This document shows positions 44,298-53,770 of a stretch of 64,000 nt of DNA, one piece after another. Position numbers and translations under genes: made by a program. The DNA is from Clostridium sp. UBA4548 (lineage in GTDB: Bacteria > Bacillota > Clostridia > Clostridiales > Clostridiaceae): assembly GCF_002387895.1 (NCBI RefSeq), contig NZ_DGLI01000021.1, positions 288,837 to 352,836 on the forward strand. The letters are read 5' to 3'. The notes beneath the pieces were generated by a model. The model did not search any database. It was not told the origin of the DNA and worked only from the letters and a program-made list of their open reading frames with translations. Every line of letters starts with the position of its first letter. Within the stretch, counting starts at the first letter, position 1.

Positions 44298-45452
44298 ATG
44301 GAGAATATATTCTCAAAGAATGTAGAAAGTATTGAAATTTCAGGAATAAGAAAGTTTTTTAATAAAGTAGCTCATCATCCAGGTGCCATTTCTCTAACCT
44401 TAGGTGAGCCAGATTTTAAGATTCCTAAGGAAATTAAAGAGGCTATGAAAAAGGCAATAGATGAAGATAAGACTACCTATACTCCTAACGCAGGAATTTT
44501 ACAGTTAAGACAAGGTATTTCAGATTACCTTTTGAAAAATTCTATAAGGTATAATGAGAATGAAATTTGTGTTACTGTGGGAGGCAGCGAGGCTCTTTTA
44601 TGTGCCTATAAGGCACTTTTAAATGAAGGAGATAAAGTGTTAGTTCCAGCTATTGGCTATCCCGCCTACGAAAGCTGTGGCAAACTAGTAGGAGCAGAGG
44701 TATTAACCTATAAATTGAAGGAGGATTTTTCTCTTGATATAGACAGTATAAAAGAGATAATAAATAAGGAACATCCTAAAGTATTAATAGTTTCTTTCCC
44801 TTCAAATCCTACAGGGGCAATAATGACAGAGAAAGATAGGAATGAACTTCATGCTTTACTTAAAGATGAAGAGATTCTAATTATAAGCGATGAGATATAT
44901 AGTGCTATATGTTTTGAAGAATATTATTCTATTAGTCAATGTGAAGATATAAAGGAAAAGGTAATATTAGTAAGTGGATTTTCTAAGATGTTCTCCATGA
45001 CAGGTATTAGAGTAGGGTATATTTGTGCTACTGAGAAACTTATGAGTAGTATTATTAAAGTGCATCAGTATAATGTATCTTGTGCACCATCTATAGGTCA
45101 ATATGGGGCCTTAGCTGGACTGGAAAATTCTCTTTATCATTGTGAGCTTATAAAAGAACAGTTTCAAATCAGAAAAGAATACGTTTATCAGCGATTGAAA
45201 AGTATGGGATTAAGAGTAGAATTGCCTAAAGGGGCATTTTATATATTTCCATCAATAAATAAGTTTAACCTGAGTAGTGAAGAGTTTTGTGAAAAGTTGT
45301 TAGAAAATAAAAAAGTTGCTATTGTACCTGGCTCTGCTTTTGGAGTAGGGGGAGAGGGATATATTAGGATTTCCTACTGTTATAGCATGGAAAGTTTAAA
45401 AATAGCCCTAGATGGTTTAGAAGAGTTTATAAAGGAACTATCAAAGAAATAG
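44298..45452 (+). CDS. Class I/II aminotransferase, probably N-acetyl-LL-DAP aminotransferase (DapX/PatA type)
   Basis: 384 residues. PLP-dependent fold type I enzyme: TLGEPDFKIPKEI near 38, FPSNPTGAIM, IISDEIYSAI, and the PLP lysine in VSGFSKMFSMTGIRVGYI near 230. The C-terminal part (PKGAFYIFPSI, FGVGGEGYIRISY) carries the substrate arginine. Proximity to dapH and dapA/dapB suggests the aminotransferase of the acetylase DAP pathway, as for PatA/DapX of Bacillus. Sequence alone cannot exclude an aspartate or aromatic substrate. Start ATG after AAGAGGTAAAATAAT. Confidence 0.88.
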   Translation: MENIFSKNVESIEISGIRKFFNKVAHHPGAISLTLGEPDFKIPKEIKEAMKKAIDEDKTTYTPNAGILQLRQGISDYLLKNSIRYNENEICVTVGGSEALLCAYKALLNEGDKVLVPAIGYPAYESCGKLVGAEVLTYKLKEDFSLDIDSIKEIINKEHPKVLIVSFPSNPTGAIMTEKDRNELHALLKDEEILIISDEIYSAICFEEYYSISQCEDIKEKVILVSGFSKMFSMTGIRVGYICATEKLMSSIIKVHQYNVSCAPSIGQYGALAGLENSLYHCELIKEQFQIRKEYVYQRLKSMGLRVELPKGAFYIFPSINKFNLSSEEFCEKLLENKKVAIVPGSAFGVGGEGYIRISYCYSMESLKIALDGLEEFIKELSKK

Positions 45453-45461
45453 AAATTATTT

Positions 45462-45508
45462 AAAAAACCACTAAAGATTAACTCCAAGTTAATTTTTAGT
45501 GGTTTTTA
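45462..45508. terminator. Bidirectional terminator
   Basis: AAAAACCACTAAA pairs with TTTTAGTGGTTTTT and an inner stem ATTAACT with AAGTTAAT extends it. It separates the converging aminotransferase gene and dapB. Confidence 0.9.
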
Positions 45509-45516
45509 TTATTTAA

Positions 45517-46269
45517 CTAGATTTTTACTACATCCTCCATAGAGTAGAGACCTTTCTCTTTACCATATATGAATAGGCAAGCTCGTATAGCACCTACAGC
45601 AAAGACTTCTCTAGAAATTGCAGAGTGTTTAATCTCTATTACCTCACCTTGCCCAGCGAAAATTACTTCGTGATCTCCAATGATGTTTCCTCCACGGACA
45701 GCATGAACACCAATCTCTTTATGATGTCTCTTGGAAATACCTTCTCTTCCATGAACTAAAAGAGTTTCTTCTTCAATAGAATTTCTAATTGTATTAGCAA
45801 GTAGTAGAGCAGTTCCACTTGGGGAATCTACCTTTTGGTTATGATGTTTTTCAATTATCTCAATATCGAAATCCTTATAAAGTAAATTACTTAAATTTTT
45901 TAACAAATTGTTAATTATATTAACTCCAATAGACATGTTAGCAGAATAGAACACGGGAATATATTCTTTTAAAGCTTTAATCATAGCAACTTGTTCTATT
46001 GAGTAACCAGTTGTACAAAAGATAACAGCCTTATTGTTTTTTATTGCATAACTAGAAATTTCTTCGAAGGCATCTGGACGGGAAAAGTCTAAGATTACAT
46101 CTATATCTTTAGTACATTCTGAAATAGAGGTGAAAACTGGATATCCAAAAGGGGAATCAGTGTTTTTATCTACTCCAGCAGCAATAACAATATCTTCAAA
46201 TTTTTTTATTGCTGAAGATATCATAGTGCCCATTTTACCGTTACAGCCTACTAAAAGGACTTTTATCAT
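45517..46269 (-). CDS. dapB: 4-hydroxy-tetrahydrodipicolinate reductase
   Basis: 250 residues. Reduces hydroxytetrahydrodipicolinate with NAD(P)H in the DAP/lysine pathway. The N-terminal Rossmann motif is VGCNGKMGTMIS at ~7-18. The catalytic segment is IEKHHNQKVDSPSGTALLLA near 130, containing the histidine pair and the substrate lysine. VRGGNIIGDHEVIFAG is the C-terminal family signature. It is 1 nt from the dapA stop and follows AAAGGAGGATTAAC, so dapA-dapB form one unit. Confidence 0.95.
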   Translation of the reverse strand: MIKVLLVGCNGKMGTMISSAIKKFEDIVIAAGVDKNTDSPFGYPVFTSISECTKDIDVILDFSRPDAFEEISSYAIKNNKAVIFCTTGYSIEQVAMIKALKEYIPVFYSANMSIGVNIINNLLKNLSNLLYKDFDIEIIEKHHNQKVDSPSGTALLLANTIRNSIEEETLLVHGREGISKRHHKEIGVHAVRGGNIIGDHEVIFAGQGEVIEIKHSAISREVFAVGAIRACLFIYGKEKGLYSMEDVVKI

Positions 46270-46270
46270 G

Positions 46271-47161
46271 TTAATCCTCCTTTATGTGGATATTATAATT
46301 TTTAAGTTCAGCTTTCAATACTTTTAATGTATCCTCAGCCATATCTACAAGCGGTAGCCTTAATTTACCTGGATTTTTCCCCATTAGATTTAATGCAGTT
46401 TTTACAGGGATAGGATTTGTTTCTATAAATAAAGCATTAGTTAGAGGAATAGTTTTTAAAAATAATTCTTGAGATCTTTTAATTTCTCCATTCATGAAAA
46501 GTTCACAAATGTCATGGACATCCTTAGGAATTATATTAGCAAGCACTGAGATTATTCCAATTCCACCGATAGCTAAAGTTGGTAAAATTTCATTGTCATT
46601 GCCTGAATAAATATCCAACTTATCACCACATAAAGCTTTAATTTCAGCAACTTGACTGATGTTTCCACTTGCTTCTTTTACAGCAGTAATATTTGGAATT
46701 TTACATAACTCATAAAGAGCTTTAGGTGTAATGTTCATACCAGTTCTAGAAGGCACGTTATAAACTACTATTGGAGTGTTAACACTACCAGCAATTGCTT
46801 TAAAATGTTCGATTAATCCTTTTGCAGAAGTTTTATTATAGTAAGGATTTATAACTAATAAACCGTCAGCGCCAACACTTTCTGCATATTTACTCATTTC
46901 TATAGATGCAGCAGTGTTATTAGAACCTGTACCAGCAATAACAGGAATACGTTTATTAACTGTATCAACAACAAATTTAATAGTTTCTCTTCTTTCAGAC
47001 TCACTCATAGTGGAAGCTTCGCCAGTGGTACCACACACGATGATGGCATCAGTTTTATTTTCTATATGCCATTCTACCAATTCTCTTAATTTATCAAAAT
47101 CAACACCATTTTCCTTGAATGGAGTAACAATAGCAACTCCAGAGCCTTTAAAAATACTCAT
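46271..47161 (-). CDS. dapA: 4-hydroxy-tetrahydrodipicolinate synthase
   Basis: 296 residues from ATG 47161, 6 nt after GGGAAGG; a TTG 18 nt earlier is inside the site region. Condenses pyruvate and aspartate semialdehyde. TIM barrel with the family motifs: CGTTGEASTMSESERRE near 43, GADGLLVINPYYNKTSAKG, VVYNVPSRTGMN (Tyr and Arg of the active site), and the Schiff-base lysine in ITAVKEASG near 160. YSGNDNEILPTLAIGGIG follows. The operon order on the minus strand is asd, dapA, dapB. Confidence 0.95.
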   Translation of the reverse strand: MSIFKGSGVAIVTPFKENGVDFDKLRELVEWHIENKTDAIIVCGTTGEASTMSESERRETIKFVVDTVNKRIPVIAGTGSNNTAASIEMSKYAESVGADGLLVINPYYNKTSAKGLIEHFKAIAGSVNTPIVVYNVPSRTGMNITPKALYELCKIPNITAVKEASGNISQVAEIKALCGDKLDIYSGNDNEILPTLAIGGIGIISVLANIIPKDVHDICELFMNGEIKRSQELFLKTIPLTNALFIETNPIPVKTALNLMGKNPGKLRLPLVDMAEDTLKVLKAELKNYNIHIKED

Positions 47162-47318
47162 ATATAACCTTCCCTTCAATATTTGTTATATCTGACTTTC
47201 AGTCCTTTAGATTTTTGGTATAAAATTTGGTTATTCAACTTTTTATTCAATATAATCAGAGGGGAATAATGTGTAATTATAGCCCTATTATTTTTGTGAA
47301 TTGATAAGCCTACAGTAT

Positions 47319-48317
47319 CTATATTAGGCCAGTTTTGATAAAGGTTTCTGCGATTTGAACAGCATTCAGAGCAGCACCTTTTCTTATATTATCAGCTACT
47401 ACCCAAAGATTAATACCGTTATCCAAGCTAAAATCTCTTCTTATTCTACCAATATAAACTTCATCTTTCCCTTCTACATGAAGTGGCATAGGATAGATGT
47501 TGTTCTTTGTGTCATCCATTAACACTATTCCCTGTGAATTATTATACAGGTTCAAAACATCCTCTAAGTTGAATTCCTTTTCCAATTCTACATTAATACT
47601 TTCACTATGACCATGAACAACAGGGACTCTAACAGTGGTTGCAGTAACTTTCAGCTTGTCATCATGCAAAATTTTTCTGGTTTCCTCAATCATCTTCATT
47701 TCTTCTTTAGTGTATCCATTATCTAAAAATACATCAATTTGAGGAATAACATTATAAGCGATGGGGTGCTGAAACTTTTTAGGGGCTTCCCCAGAAATCC
47801 CATTTTTTAAATCATTAAAGCCACCAAGTCCTGCACCCGATACAGCCTGATAGGTTGAATAAACAATTCTTCTAATACCATATTTACCAATGAGTGGCTT
47901 AAGGGCAACCACAGCTTGAATAGTAGAACAATTTGGATTTGCAATAATACCTTTGTGCCATTTTAAATCCTCAGAGTTTACTTCAGGGACAACTAACGGT
48001 ACCTTTGGATCCATTCTCCAAGCACTACTATTATCAATTACAATAGCACCATGCTGAGCAAATAGGGGAGCAAATTTAAGACTAGTATCGCCACCAGCAG
48101 AAAATAGTGCAAAATCTAGCTTTTTATTTACTATATTATCTTCTTTCAATTCTTCTACTATTACTTCTTCTCCTTTAAAAGTAAGCTTAGTACCCGCAGA
48201 CCGACTAGAAGAGAAAAAGTATATATTATCTATTGGAAAGTTTCTTTCTTCTAATATAGATACAAATTGTCTTCCAACCATTCCAGTAGCTCCAACTACA
48301 GCAACATTATATTTCAA
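47319..48317 (-). CDS. asd: Aspartate-semialdehyde dehydrogenase
   Basis: 332 residues from a TTG at 48317, 8 nt after AAGGAG; the GTG at 48326 overlaps the ribosome binding site. Makes aspartate semialdehyde, the entry to lysine, DAP, methionine and threonine. NADP Rossmann motif VVGATGMVGRQFV, phosphate-binding SSSRSAGTKL, the active-site Cys in NPNCSTIQAVVAL near 127, and VPVVHGHSESINVEL. dapA follows after 157 nt. The leader has a 20-bp perfect hairpin that ends about 20 nt from the start. Confidence 0.95.
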   Translation of the reverse strand: MKYNVAVVGATGMVGRQFVSILEERNFPIDNIYFFSSSRSAGTKLTFKGEEVIVEELKEDNIVNKKLDFALFSAGGDTSLKFAPLFAQHGAIVIDNSSAWRMDPKVPLVVPEVNSEDLKWHKGIIANPNCSTIQAVVALKPLIGKYGIRRIVYSTYQAVSGAGLGGFNDLKNGISGEAPKKFQHPIAYNVIPQIDVFLDNGYTKEEMKMIEETRKILHDDKLKVTATTVRVPVVHGHSESINVELEKEFNLEDVLNLYNNSQGIVLMDDTKNNIYPMPLHVEGKDEVYIGRIRRDFSLDNGINLWVVADNIRKGAALNAVQIAETFIKTGLI

Positions 48318-48339
48318 TTTTATCACTCCTTAAAAGTTC

Positions 48340-48388
48340 TATAATATATTATATAACTTCGGGGAATAAAGTTATATAATATATTATA
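48340..48388 (-). promoter_or_regulatory. 20-bp perfect inverted repeat in the asd leader
   Basis: 48340-48359 is the exact complement of 48369-48388 with a 9-nt loop (TATTCCCCG on the minus strand). It is in the transcribed leader, about 12 nt before AAGGAG of asd, and is almost pure A/T. Could be an operator, attenuator or stabilising stem. Confidence 0.7.
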
Positions 48389-49008
48389 AAAATTTCTTTA
48401 ATATTAATGTATGTCTATGTTTATTGGTGTGCTATAGGTTTTTGGTTTCAGCTTTATTTTGTTGATTTTTAAAGTTCTTAAGAAAGTAATCTAGATTTAT
48501 TGTGACTTCTGTGCTTATTTTATTCATATTTATAGAGGCAAATCTTAAAACCTACATTATATAGGTAATAAGAATAAGAGTGCATAAAGTAATATAGAAA
48601 TTAAAGGTAATTTAGATGCTATTTAGGTGTTAAGAAGTATTTGTAAACAATATTTAAATTCATAATAAAACAACAATGTATGGAATAATATTTATACAAG
48701 CAATAAATTAATGCATAAATATTGTTATAAAATCTAACCCTATAAGTAAATATAATTAAATTATAAATTGTTCAAAAAAAGTTCATGAAATGGTATACAT
48801 TAAGCACTTATTATACGACAAAATAGTTTGACAACTTACAAGTGTCTATGATAATATTATAAAAAATGAATTTTAGATATTGCATTACTTCAAAATTCAT
48901 ATTGTTCTATAACTTACTAAAGAGATAACAGGAAATTTACTAAGGAAATTTATTAAGTGTGATTTGGAAATTCAACTATTTTTTTTGCATGATTTTAATA
49001 GGATTATA

Positions 49009-49023
49009 AATTTCAAGAAAATT
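49009..49023 (+). promoter_or_regulatory. CodY-like box upstream of oppA1
   Basis: AATTTCAAGAAAATT matches the CodY consensus AATTTTCWGAAAATT at 13 of 15 positions, ~100 bp before the start codon. CodY represses peptide transport genes when branched-chain amino acids and GTP are high; the assignment is by sequence match only. Confidence 0.55.
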
Positions 49024-49121
49024 ATGTAACTTATTTAAAATTGTCAAAATATTTCAAAGTTAATAAGTATTTGAATTTATCTTACATACTTAAGAAAACA
49101 AAAAACTAAGGGGGAATTTTA

Positions 49122-50798
49122 ATGAAAAGCAAAAGAATTTTAGCAACATTACTAACTTTATCTTTATCAGCTGGACTATTAGTTGGTTGTGGAGAAAAGC
49201 CTGCTACTGATGGGGGCGCTGCTACAGCTAATATGGACAAAGAACAATATCTTAATGTTACATTAAATGCAGAACCTAAATCACTTGATGCATCAAAATC
49301 TTCAGACCTTTACTCTTCACAAGTATTAGTTGAGGTGCAAGAAGGCTTAACAAGAATTGAGCAAGAAAATGGTAAGGATGTAATAAAACCAGCAGGAGCA
49401 ACTGAGTGGACTACTTCAGAAGATAAACTTACTTGGACTTTTAAATTAAGAGATTATAAGTGGAGTGATGGAAAGCCAGTAACTGCTGCAGATTATGTGT
49501 ATGGAATTCAAAGAACTCTTGATGCTAAGACAGGTTCTCCTTATGCGTTCCTACTATTCCCAATAAAAAATGCTCAAAAGGTTAATGGTGGAAAAGCTTC
49601 TATTGAAGAGTTGGGAGTAAAAGCTATTGATGATAAAACTGTACAGTTTACATTAGAGTCACCAACTGCATACTTCTTAGATTTAACTTACTTCAAAGTT
49701 ATGCATCCACAAAGAAAAGATATTGTTGAAGCAGCAGGTGAAAGATATGGTTCTGAAGCTGATACTATGGTGTTCAGTGGACCGTTTAAAATTACAGAGT
49801 GGGTACACAATAACCAAGTAGTGTTAGAAAAAAATGAAAACTATTGGGATAAAGATTCTGTAAAGCTTAACAAAGTAACTATGAAAATCATTAAAGAAGA
49901 AACTTCTAGAATGAATGAGCTATATAATGGATCATTAGATATAGCAGCAGTTACTAAACAGGAATGGATTCAAAAATTCAATGAAACAAATAAGTTTAAT
50001 GTTTTATCAAGCTATGATGCATCTACTGCATATACATTCTTTAATGCTAAAGATAAGTATTTCAGTAATGCAAAAGTAAGAAAAGCATTTATCGTTGCTC
50101 AAGATAGAACAGGAGCAGCTAAAACTTTATTTAGAGATTTAGCAGATCCAGCACTAGCATGGTGTCCACCAGAAGTTCAAATTGGTGGAGAAGAATACAG
50201 AAAGTTAAATACTGAGCAACCAGTTAAAAAATTAGTTGATGAATTTAAAGATCCAAAAGCTCTTTTATCTGAAGGATTAAAAGAATTAGGATTAGATCCA
50301 GATCCAGCTAAACATACCTTTAAATACTTAGAGTCAGGAACAGCAGCAAGAAATAGAGAGTTTGCTGAGTTCTATCAACAAAACTTCAAATCAGCATTAG
50401 GAGTAAATGTTGAAACAGAGTATGTTGAGTGGCCAGTATTCCAAAAGAGAACAGATGAATTAGATTTCCAAATAGCTTCAATGGCTTGGACAGGAGACTA
50501 CAATGACCCAATGACATTCTTTGATATGTTTATGACAGGAGCAGGAGTTGTTCCAACAGGATGGTCAAATGCTGATTATGATGCAGCGATAAAAGAAGCT
50601 CAAAATTCAACTGATAATAAAACAAGACTTGAAGCTTTCAAAAAGGCAGAAGATATCCTAATATACAAAGAAGGTATAGTATCTCCGACTGTATTTAGAA
50701 AGAAAAATACTTATGTTGCTAAATATACAAATAACGTAATGACTCCATTATTCGGAGTAACTGAATACAAATATGCTTATACAAGTGGAAGAAAATAA
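49122..50798 (+). CDS. oppA: Peptide ABC transporter substrate-binding lipoprotein (OppA-like)
   Basis: 558 residues. Lipoprotein signal peptide with lipobox LLVGC, Cys at 23. Family-5 solute-binding fold: AEPKSLDASKSSDLYSSQVL near 50, WTFKLRDYKWSDGKPVTAAD, PYAFLLFPIKNA, and the C-terminal WTGDYNDPMTFFDMFMTG region. Captures oligopeptides outside the membrane for the transporter encoded next. Start ATG after TAAGGGGGAATTTTA. A perfect 13-bp hairpin separates it from oppB, which would allow more oppA than permease mRNA. Confidence 0.94.
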   Translation: MKSKRILATLLTLSLSAGLLVGCGEKPATDGGAATANMDKEQYLNVTLNAEPKSLDASKSSDLYSSQVLVEVQEGLTRIEQENGKDVIKPAGATEWTTSEDKLTWTFKLRDYKWSDGKPVTAADYVYGIQRTLDAKTGSPYAFLLFPIKNAQKVNGGKASIEELGVKAIDDKTVQFTLESPTAYFLDLTYFKVMHPQRKDIVEAAGERYGSEADTMVFSGPFKITEWVHNNQVVLEKNENYWDKDSVKLNKVTMKIIKEETSRMNELYNGSLDIAAVTKQEWIQKFNETNKFNVLSSYDASTAYTFFNAKDKYFSNAKVRKAFIVAQDRTGAAKTLFRDLADPALAWCPPEVQIGGEEYRKLNTEQPVKKLVDEFKDPKALLSEGLKELGLDPDPAKHTFKYLESGTAARNREFAEFYQQNFKSALGVNVETEYVEWPVFQKRTDELDFQIASMAWTGDYNDPMTFFDMFMTGAGVVPTGWSNADYDAAIKEAQNSTDNKTRLEAFKKAEDILIYKEGIVSPTVFRKKNTYVAKYTNNVMTPLFGVTEYKYAYTSGRK

Positions 50799-50810
50799 GA
50801 TTTAATTTTA

Positions 50811-50843
50811 TTGTTGCAACAGATGGAGAGTCTGTTGCAACAA
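50811..50843 (+). promoter_or_regulatory. Hairpin between oppA and oppB
   Basis: TTGTTGCAACAGA pairs perfectly with TCTGTTGCAACAA, loop TGGAGAG. There is no T run, so it probably acts as a partial terminator or as an mRNA 3' stabiliser for the binding-protein message. Confidence 0.7.
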
Positions 50844-50868
50844 CTTTACGCTAAATGGAGGGATGATG

Positions 50869-51804
50869 ATGTTAAAATTTACTCTTAAGAGGTTTGGGTA
50901 TATGCTAGTTACGTTATTTATAGCGGCATCTATCACATTTATGCTTATTCATGCTATACCAGGAGACCCATTAGCTAGTTTGGCTAGAAACTTACCACCA
51001 CAAATTAAAGCAAACTACTATGAAAAGTATGGTTTGAACAAGCCAGTTATTCAACAATATGGATTATTTGTTAAAAACGCAGTTTTACATGGGGATTTAG
51101 GACAATCTCTACTTTATCCAGGTAGAGAAGTTACAAAAACAATTTTAAAGTATGCACCAATTTCAGCTAGAGTTGGTTCACAAGCAATTTTAATGGGATT
51201 CACAATTGGTATTACTCTCGGAATTATAGCAGCTCTTAATAGGGGAAAATGGCCAGATTACGTAGTTATGTTTATAGCTATATTAGGTATTTCTGTACCG
51301 GGTTTCGTTGTTGCGGCATTATTACAATATACATTTACAGTTCAGTGGATGATCTTACCATCAACAGGGTGGGGGCAATTTAAGCATACAATCCTACCAT
51401 CTATAGCATTAAGCTTTAGTTCTATAGCAACCTATGCTAGATATATGAGAGCTAACTGTCTAGATGTTATTGGACAAGATTATATTTTAACAGCAAAAGC
51501 AAAAGGGGTATCAAAGCTAAGTTTAGTATTTAAGCATGTTATAAGAAATGCGATACTTCCAGCTATTACACTATTAGGACCACAGATTGCAGGTATATTT
51601 ATAGGATCATTCGTTATAGAAAGTATATTTGCTATACCAGGTCTTGGTCAGTATTTCGTATCTTCAGTTAATGATAGAGATTATCCTATGATAATGGGAC
51701 AAACTATATTTGTAGCGGTATTATATATTGTTGCATTGTTCGTTGTTGATATATTATACGGATTAATCGACCCAAGAATCAGAGTAACTGGTAAGAAGAG
51801 ATAG
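50869..51804 (+). CDS. oppB: Peptide ABC transporter permease OppB
   Basis: 311 residues from ATG 50869, 6 nt after GGAGGG; two earlier ATGs overlap the site. Six hydrophobic segments and the OppB-type N-terminus (LVTLFIAASITFMLIHAIPGDP), the DxxxxxYILTAKAKG coupling motif (DVIGQDYILTAKAKGVS) that docks on the ATPases, and a C-terminal IDPRIR. Pairs with OppC to form the membrane channel. Confidence 0.94.
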   Translation: MLKFTLKRFGYMLVTLFIAASITFMLIHAIPGDPLASLARNLPPQIKANYYEKYGLNKPVIQQYGLFVKNAVLHGDLGQSLLYPGREVTKTILKYAPISARVGSQAILMGFTIGITLGIIAALNRGKWPDYVVMFIAILGISVPGFVVAALLQYTFTVQWMILPSTGWGQFKHTILPSIALSFSSIATYARYMRANCLDVIGQDYILTAKAKGVSKLSLVFKHVIRNAILPAITLLGPQIAGIFIGSFVIESIFAIPGLGQYFVSSVNDRDYPMIMGQTIFVAVLYIVALFVVDILYGLIDPRIRVTGKKR

Positions 51805-51815
51805 GAGGAGCAACT

Positions 51816-52733
51816 ATGGCAGAACTATCAAGAGAAAAATTTCAGATTATAGGCTGTGAAAACTTAGACTCAGAAGGAATACTAAGACCTAGTATGACTT
51901 ATTGGCAAGATGCTTGGAGAAGATTAAAGCAAAACAAAGTAGCTACATTTTCTCTAATACTACTAATTTTAATTTCGCTAATGACAATCATAGGACCTAT
52001 GATTGCTAAATATTCATATGAAGTAACAGATAATAACTTACTTAACTTAAAACCAAATGGAGACCATTGGTTTGGAACGGACAACCTAGGTAGAGATCTA
52101 TTTGCTAGAGTTTGGAAGGGTGGAAGAATTTCTATCATTATTGGTCTAGTAGGTGCACTTATTGACACAGTTGTAGGTTCTATCTACGGTGGTGTTGCGG
52201 GTTTCTTTGGTGGAATAGTAGACGACATCATGATGAGAATACTAGAAATATTAATGAGTATTCCATATCTTGTAATAGTAATCCTTGTTAGATTAATTGT
52301 TGGACCTGGAATACAATCTCTTATAATTGCTATGACAATCACTGGATGGTGTTATATGGCGAGACTTGTAAGAGGACAATTATTACAAATTAAAGAACAA
52401 GAATATATTTTAGCAGCAAAAGCTCTAGGAGCTAACCCATCAAGAATAATAGCAAGACACTTAATACCAAACACTTTAGGTATTATGATAGTAGCTATTA
52501 CCTTTGATATACCAGGATATATATTCAGTGAAGCGTTCTTAAGTTTCTTAGGACTTGGAGTTCAATCACCAAACACAAGCTGGGGAGCATTAGCAGCTAT
52601 TGCACAACCTAACTTAATGTTCTACCCATACCAGTTATTCTGGCCAGCGTTATTTATTTCTTTAACAATGTTATCATTCCAATTACTTGGTGATGGCTTA
52701 AGAGACGCCCTAGATCCAAAAATGCGTCAATAG
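51816..52733 (+). CDS. oppC: Peptide ABC transporter permease OppC
   Basis: 305 residues. N-terminal ~45 residues are cytosolic, then a long first helix (VATFSLILLILISLMTIIGP) and the OppC motif GTDNLGRDLFARVWKGGRIS. The coupling motif is EQEYILAAKALGANPSRI. WGALAAIAQPNLMFYPYQLFWPALF and LGDGLRDALDP are typical for the C-terminus. It begins 11 nt after oppB with GGAGGAGCAACT. Confidence 0.94.
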   Translation: MAELSREKFQIIGCENLDSEGILRPSMTYWQDAWRRLKQNKVATFSLILLILISLMTIIGPMIAKYSYEVTDNNLLNLKPNGDHWFGTDNLGRDLFARVWKGGRISIIIGLVGALIDTVVGSIYGGVAGFFGGIVDDIMMRILEILMSIPYLVIVILVRLIVGPGIQSLIIAMTITGWCYMARLVRGQLLQIKEQEYILAAKALGANPSRIIARHLIPNTLGIMIVAITFDIPGYIFSEAFLSFLGLGVQSPNTSWGALAAIAQPNLMFYPYQLFWPALFISLTMLSFQLLGDGLRDALDPKMRQ

Positions 52734-52746
52734 GGGAGGGTTAGCA

Positions 52747-53769
52747 ATGGAAAAAATATTAGATGTACAAGACTTAAGAGTATCATTTCATACTTATGCA
52801 GGAGAAGTAAAATCTGTAAGAGGCATAAGCTTCCATTTAAATAAAGGTGAAACCCTAGCGGTAGTTGGAGAATCAGGATGTGGTAAAACAGTTACATCAA
52901 AAGCCATTATGAGATTGCTTCCTGAACCAATGCCAGCAGAAATTAAAAAGGGTTCAAAAATAGTTTTCGAAGGCAAAGATATATTAACAATGGATGATAA
53001 GGCTTTAAGAGAGTTAAGAGGAGCGGATATATCTATGATATTCCAAGATCCGATGACATCTCTAAATCCAACCATGACTATTGGAAAACAAATTGCTGAG
53101 AGTTTAATTATACACAGAGGGATGAGCAAAGATGAAGCTATAAAAGAAGCTACAAAAATGCTAAACCTTGTTAATATTCCAAATGCAGACAAAAGGGTTC
53201 ATCAATATCCACACGAATTTTCAGGTGGTATGAGACAAAGAGCTATGATAGCTATAGCACTAGCGTGTAATCCGAAAATATTAATAGCGGACGAGCCAAC
53301 AACAGCACTTGATGTTACAATTCAAGCACAAATTATGGATCTTATATCAGATCTTCAAGAAAAATTAGGTACAGCAGTTATATTAGTTACTCACGATTTA
53401 GGAGTTGTTGCAGACGTTGCTGATAGAATTCAAGTAATGTATGCTGGACAAATAATAGAAAGAGGAACTGTTGATGAGATTTTCGCAAATCCTCAACACC
53501 CATATACTTGGGCATTGTTACAATCTGTACCAAGATTAGATACTAAAAATAAAGATGTATTATATTCTTTACAAGGAACACCTCCAGATCTAATTAAACC
53601 ACCAGTGGGATGTCCTTTTGCAGCAAGATGTGAATATTGTATGCAAGTATGTTTAGAAGAGATGCCAGAAGCTACTACTATTTCAGATACTCATGAGGTT
53701 CTTTGTTGGTTGAAACACCCAATGGCTCCAAAAGTAGAAGTTCCTGAAGCATTGAAGAGAGGTGTATAA
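52747..53769 (+). CDS. oppD: Peptide ABC transporter ATP-binding protein OppD
   Basis: 340 residues. Walker A GESGCGKTVTSK, Q-loop FQDPMTSLNP, signature EFSGGMRQRAMIA, Walker B ILIADEPTTALDV, switch histidine in VTHDLGVVAD. The oligopeptide-specific C-terminal extension has the Cys-rich CPFAARCEYCMQVC (CxxxxxCx2Cx3C), which probably binds an Fe-S cluster as in other Opp/Dpp ATPases. It heterodimerises with OppF. The TAA stop is 1 nt before the oppF start. Confidence 0.94.
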   Translation: MEKILDVQDLRVSFHTYAGEVKSVRGISFHLNKGETLAVVGESGCGKTVTSKAIMRLLPEPMPAEIKKGSKIVFEGKDILTMDDKALRELRGADISMIFQDPMTSLNPTMTIGKQIAESLIIHRGMSKDEAIKEATKMLNLVNIPNADKRVHQYPHEFSGGMRQRAMIAIALACNPKILIADEPTTALDVTIQAQIMDLISDLQEKLGTAVILVTHDLGVVADVADRIQVMYAGQIIERGTVDEIFANPQHPYTWALLQSVPRLDTKNKDVLYSLQGTPPDLIKPPVGCPFAARCEYCMQVCLEEMPEATTISDTHEVLCWLKHPMAPKVEVPEALKRGV

Positions 53770-53770
53770 T

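Larger units (their letters stand above)
48327..49121. other. Divergent intergenic region between asd and oppA1
   Basis: Almost 800 bp, AT-rich. Contains the asd leader hairpin (48340-48388) and, near the opp side, a CodY-like box (49009-49023). I see no lysine riboswitch core on the asd strand and no ORF with a ribosome binding site. Confidence 0.55.

Noticed and set aside
48327..49121. Lysine riboswitch upstream of asd
   Set aside because: Looked for on the minus strand; none of the conserved L-box core segments is present.
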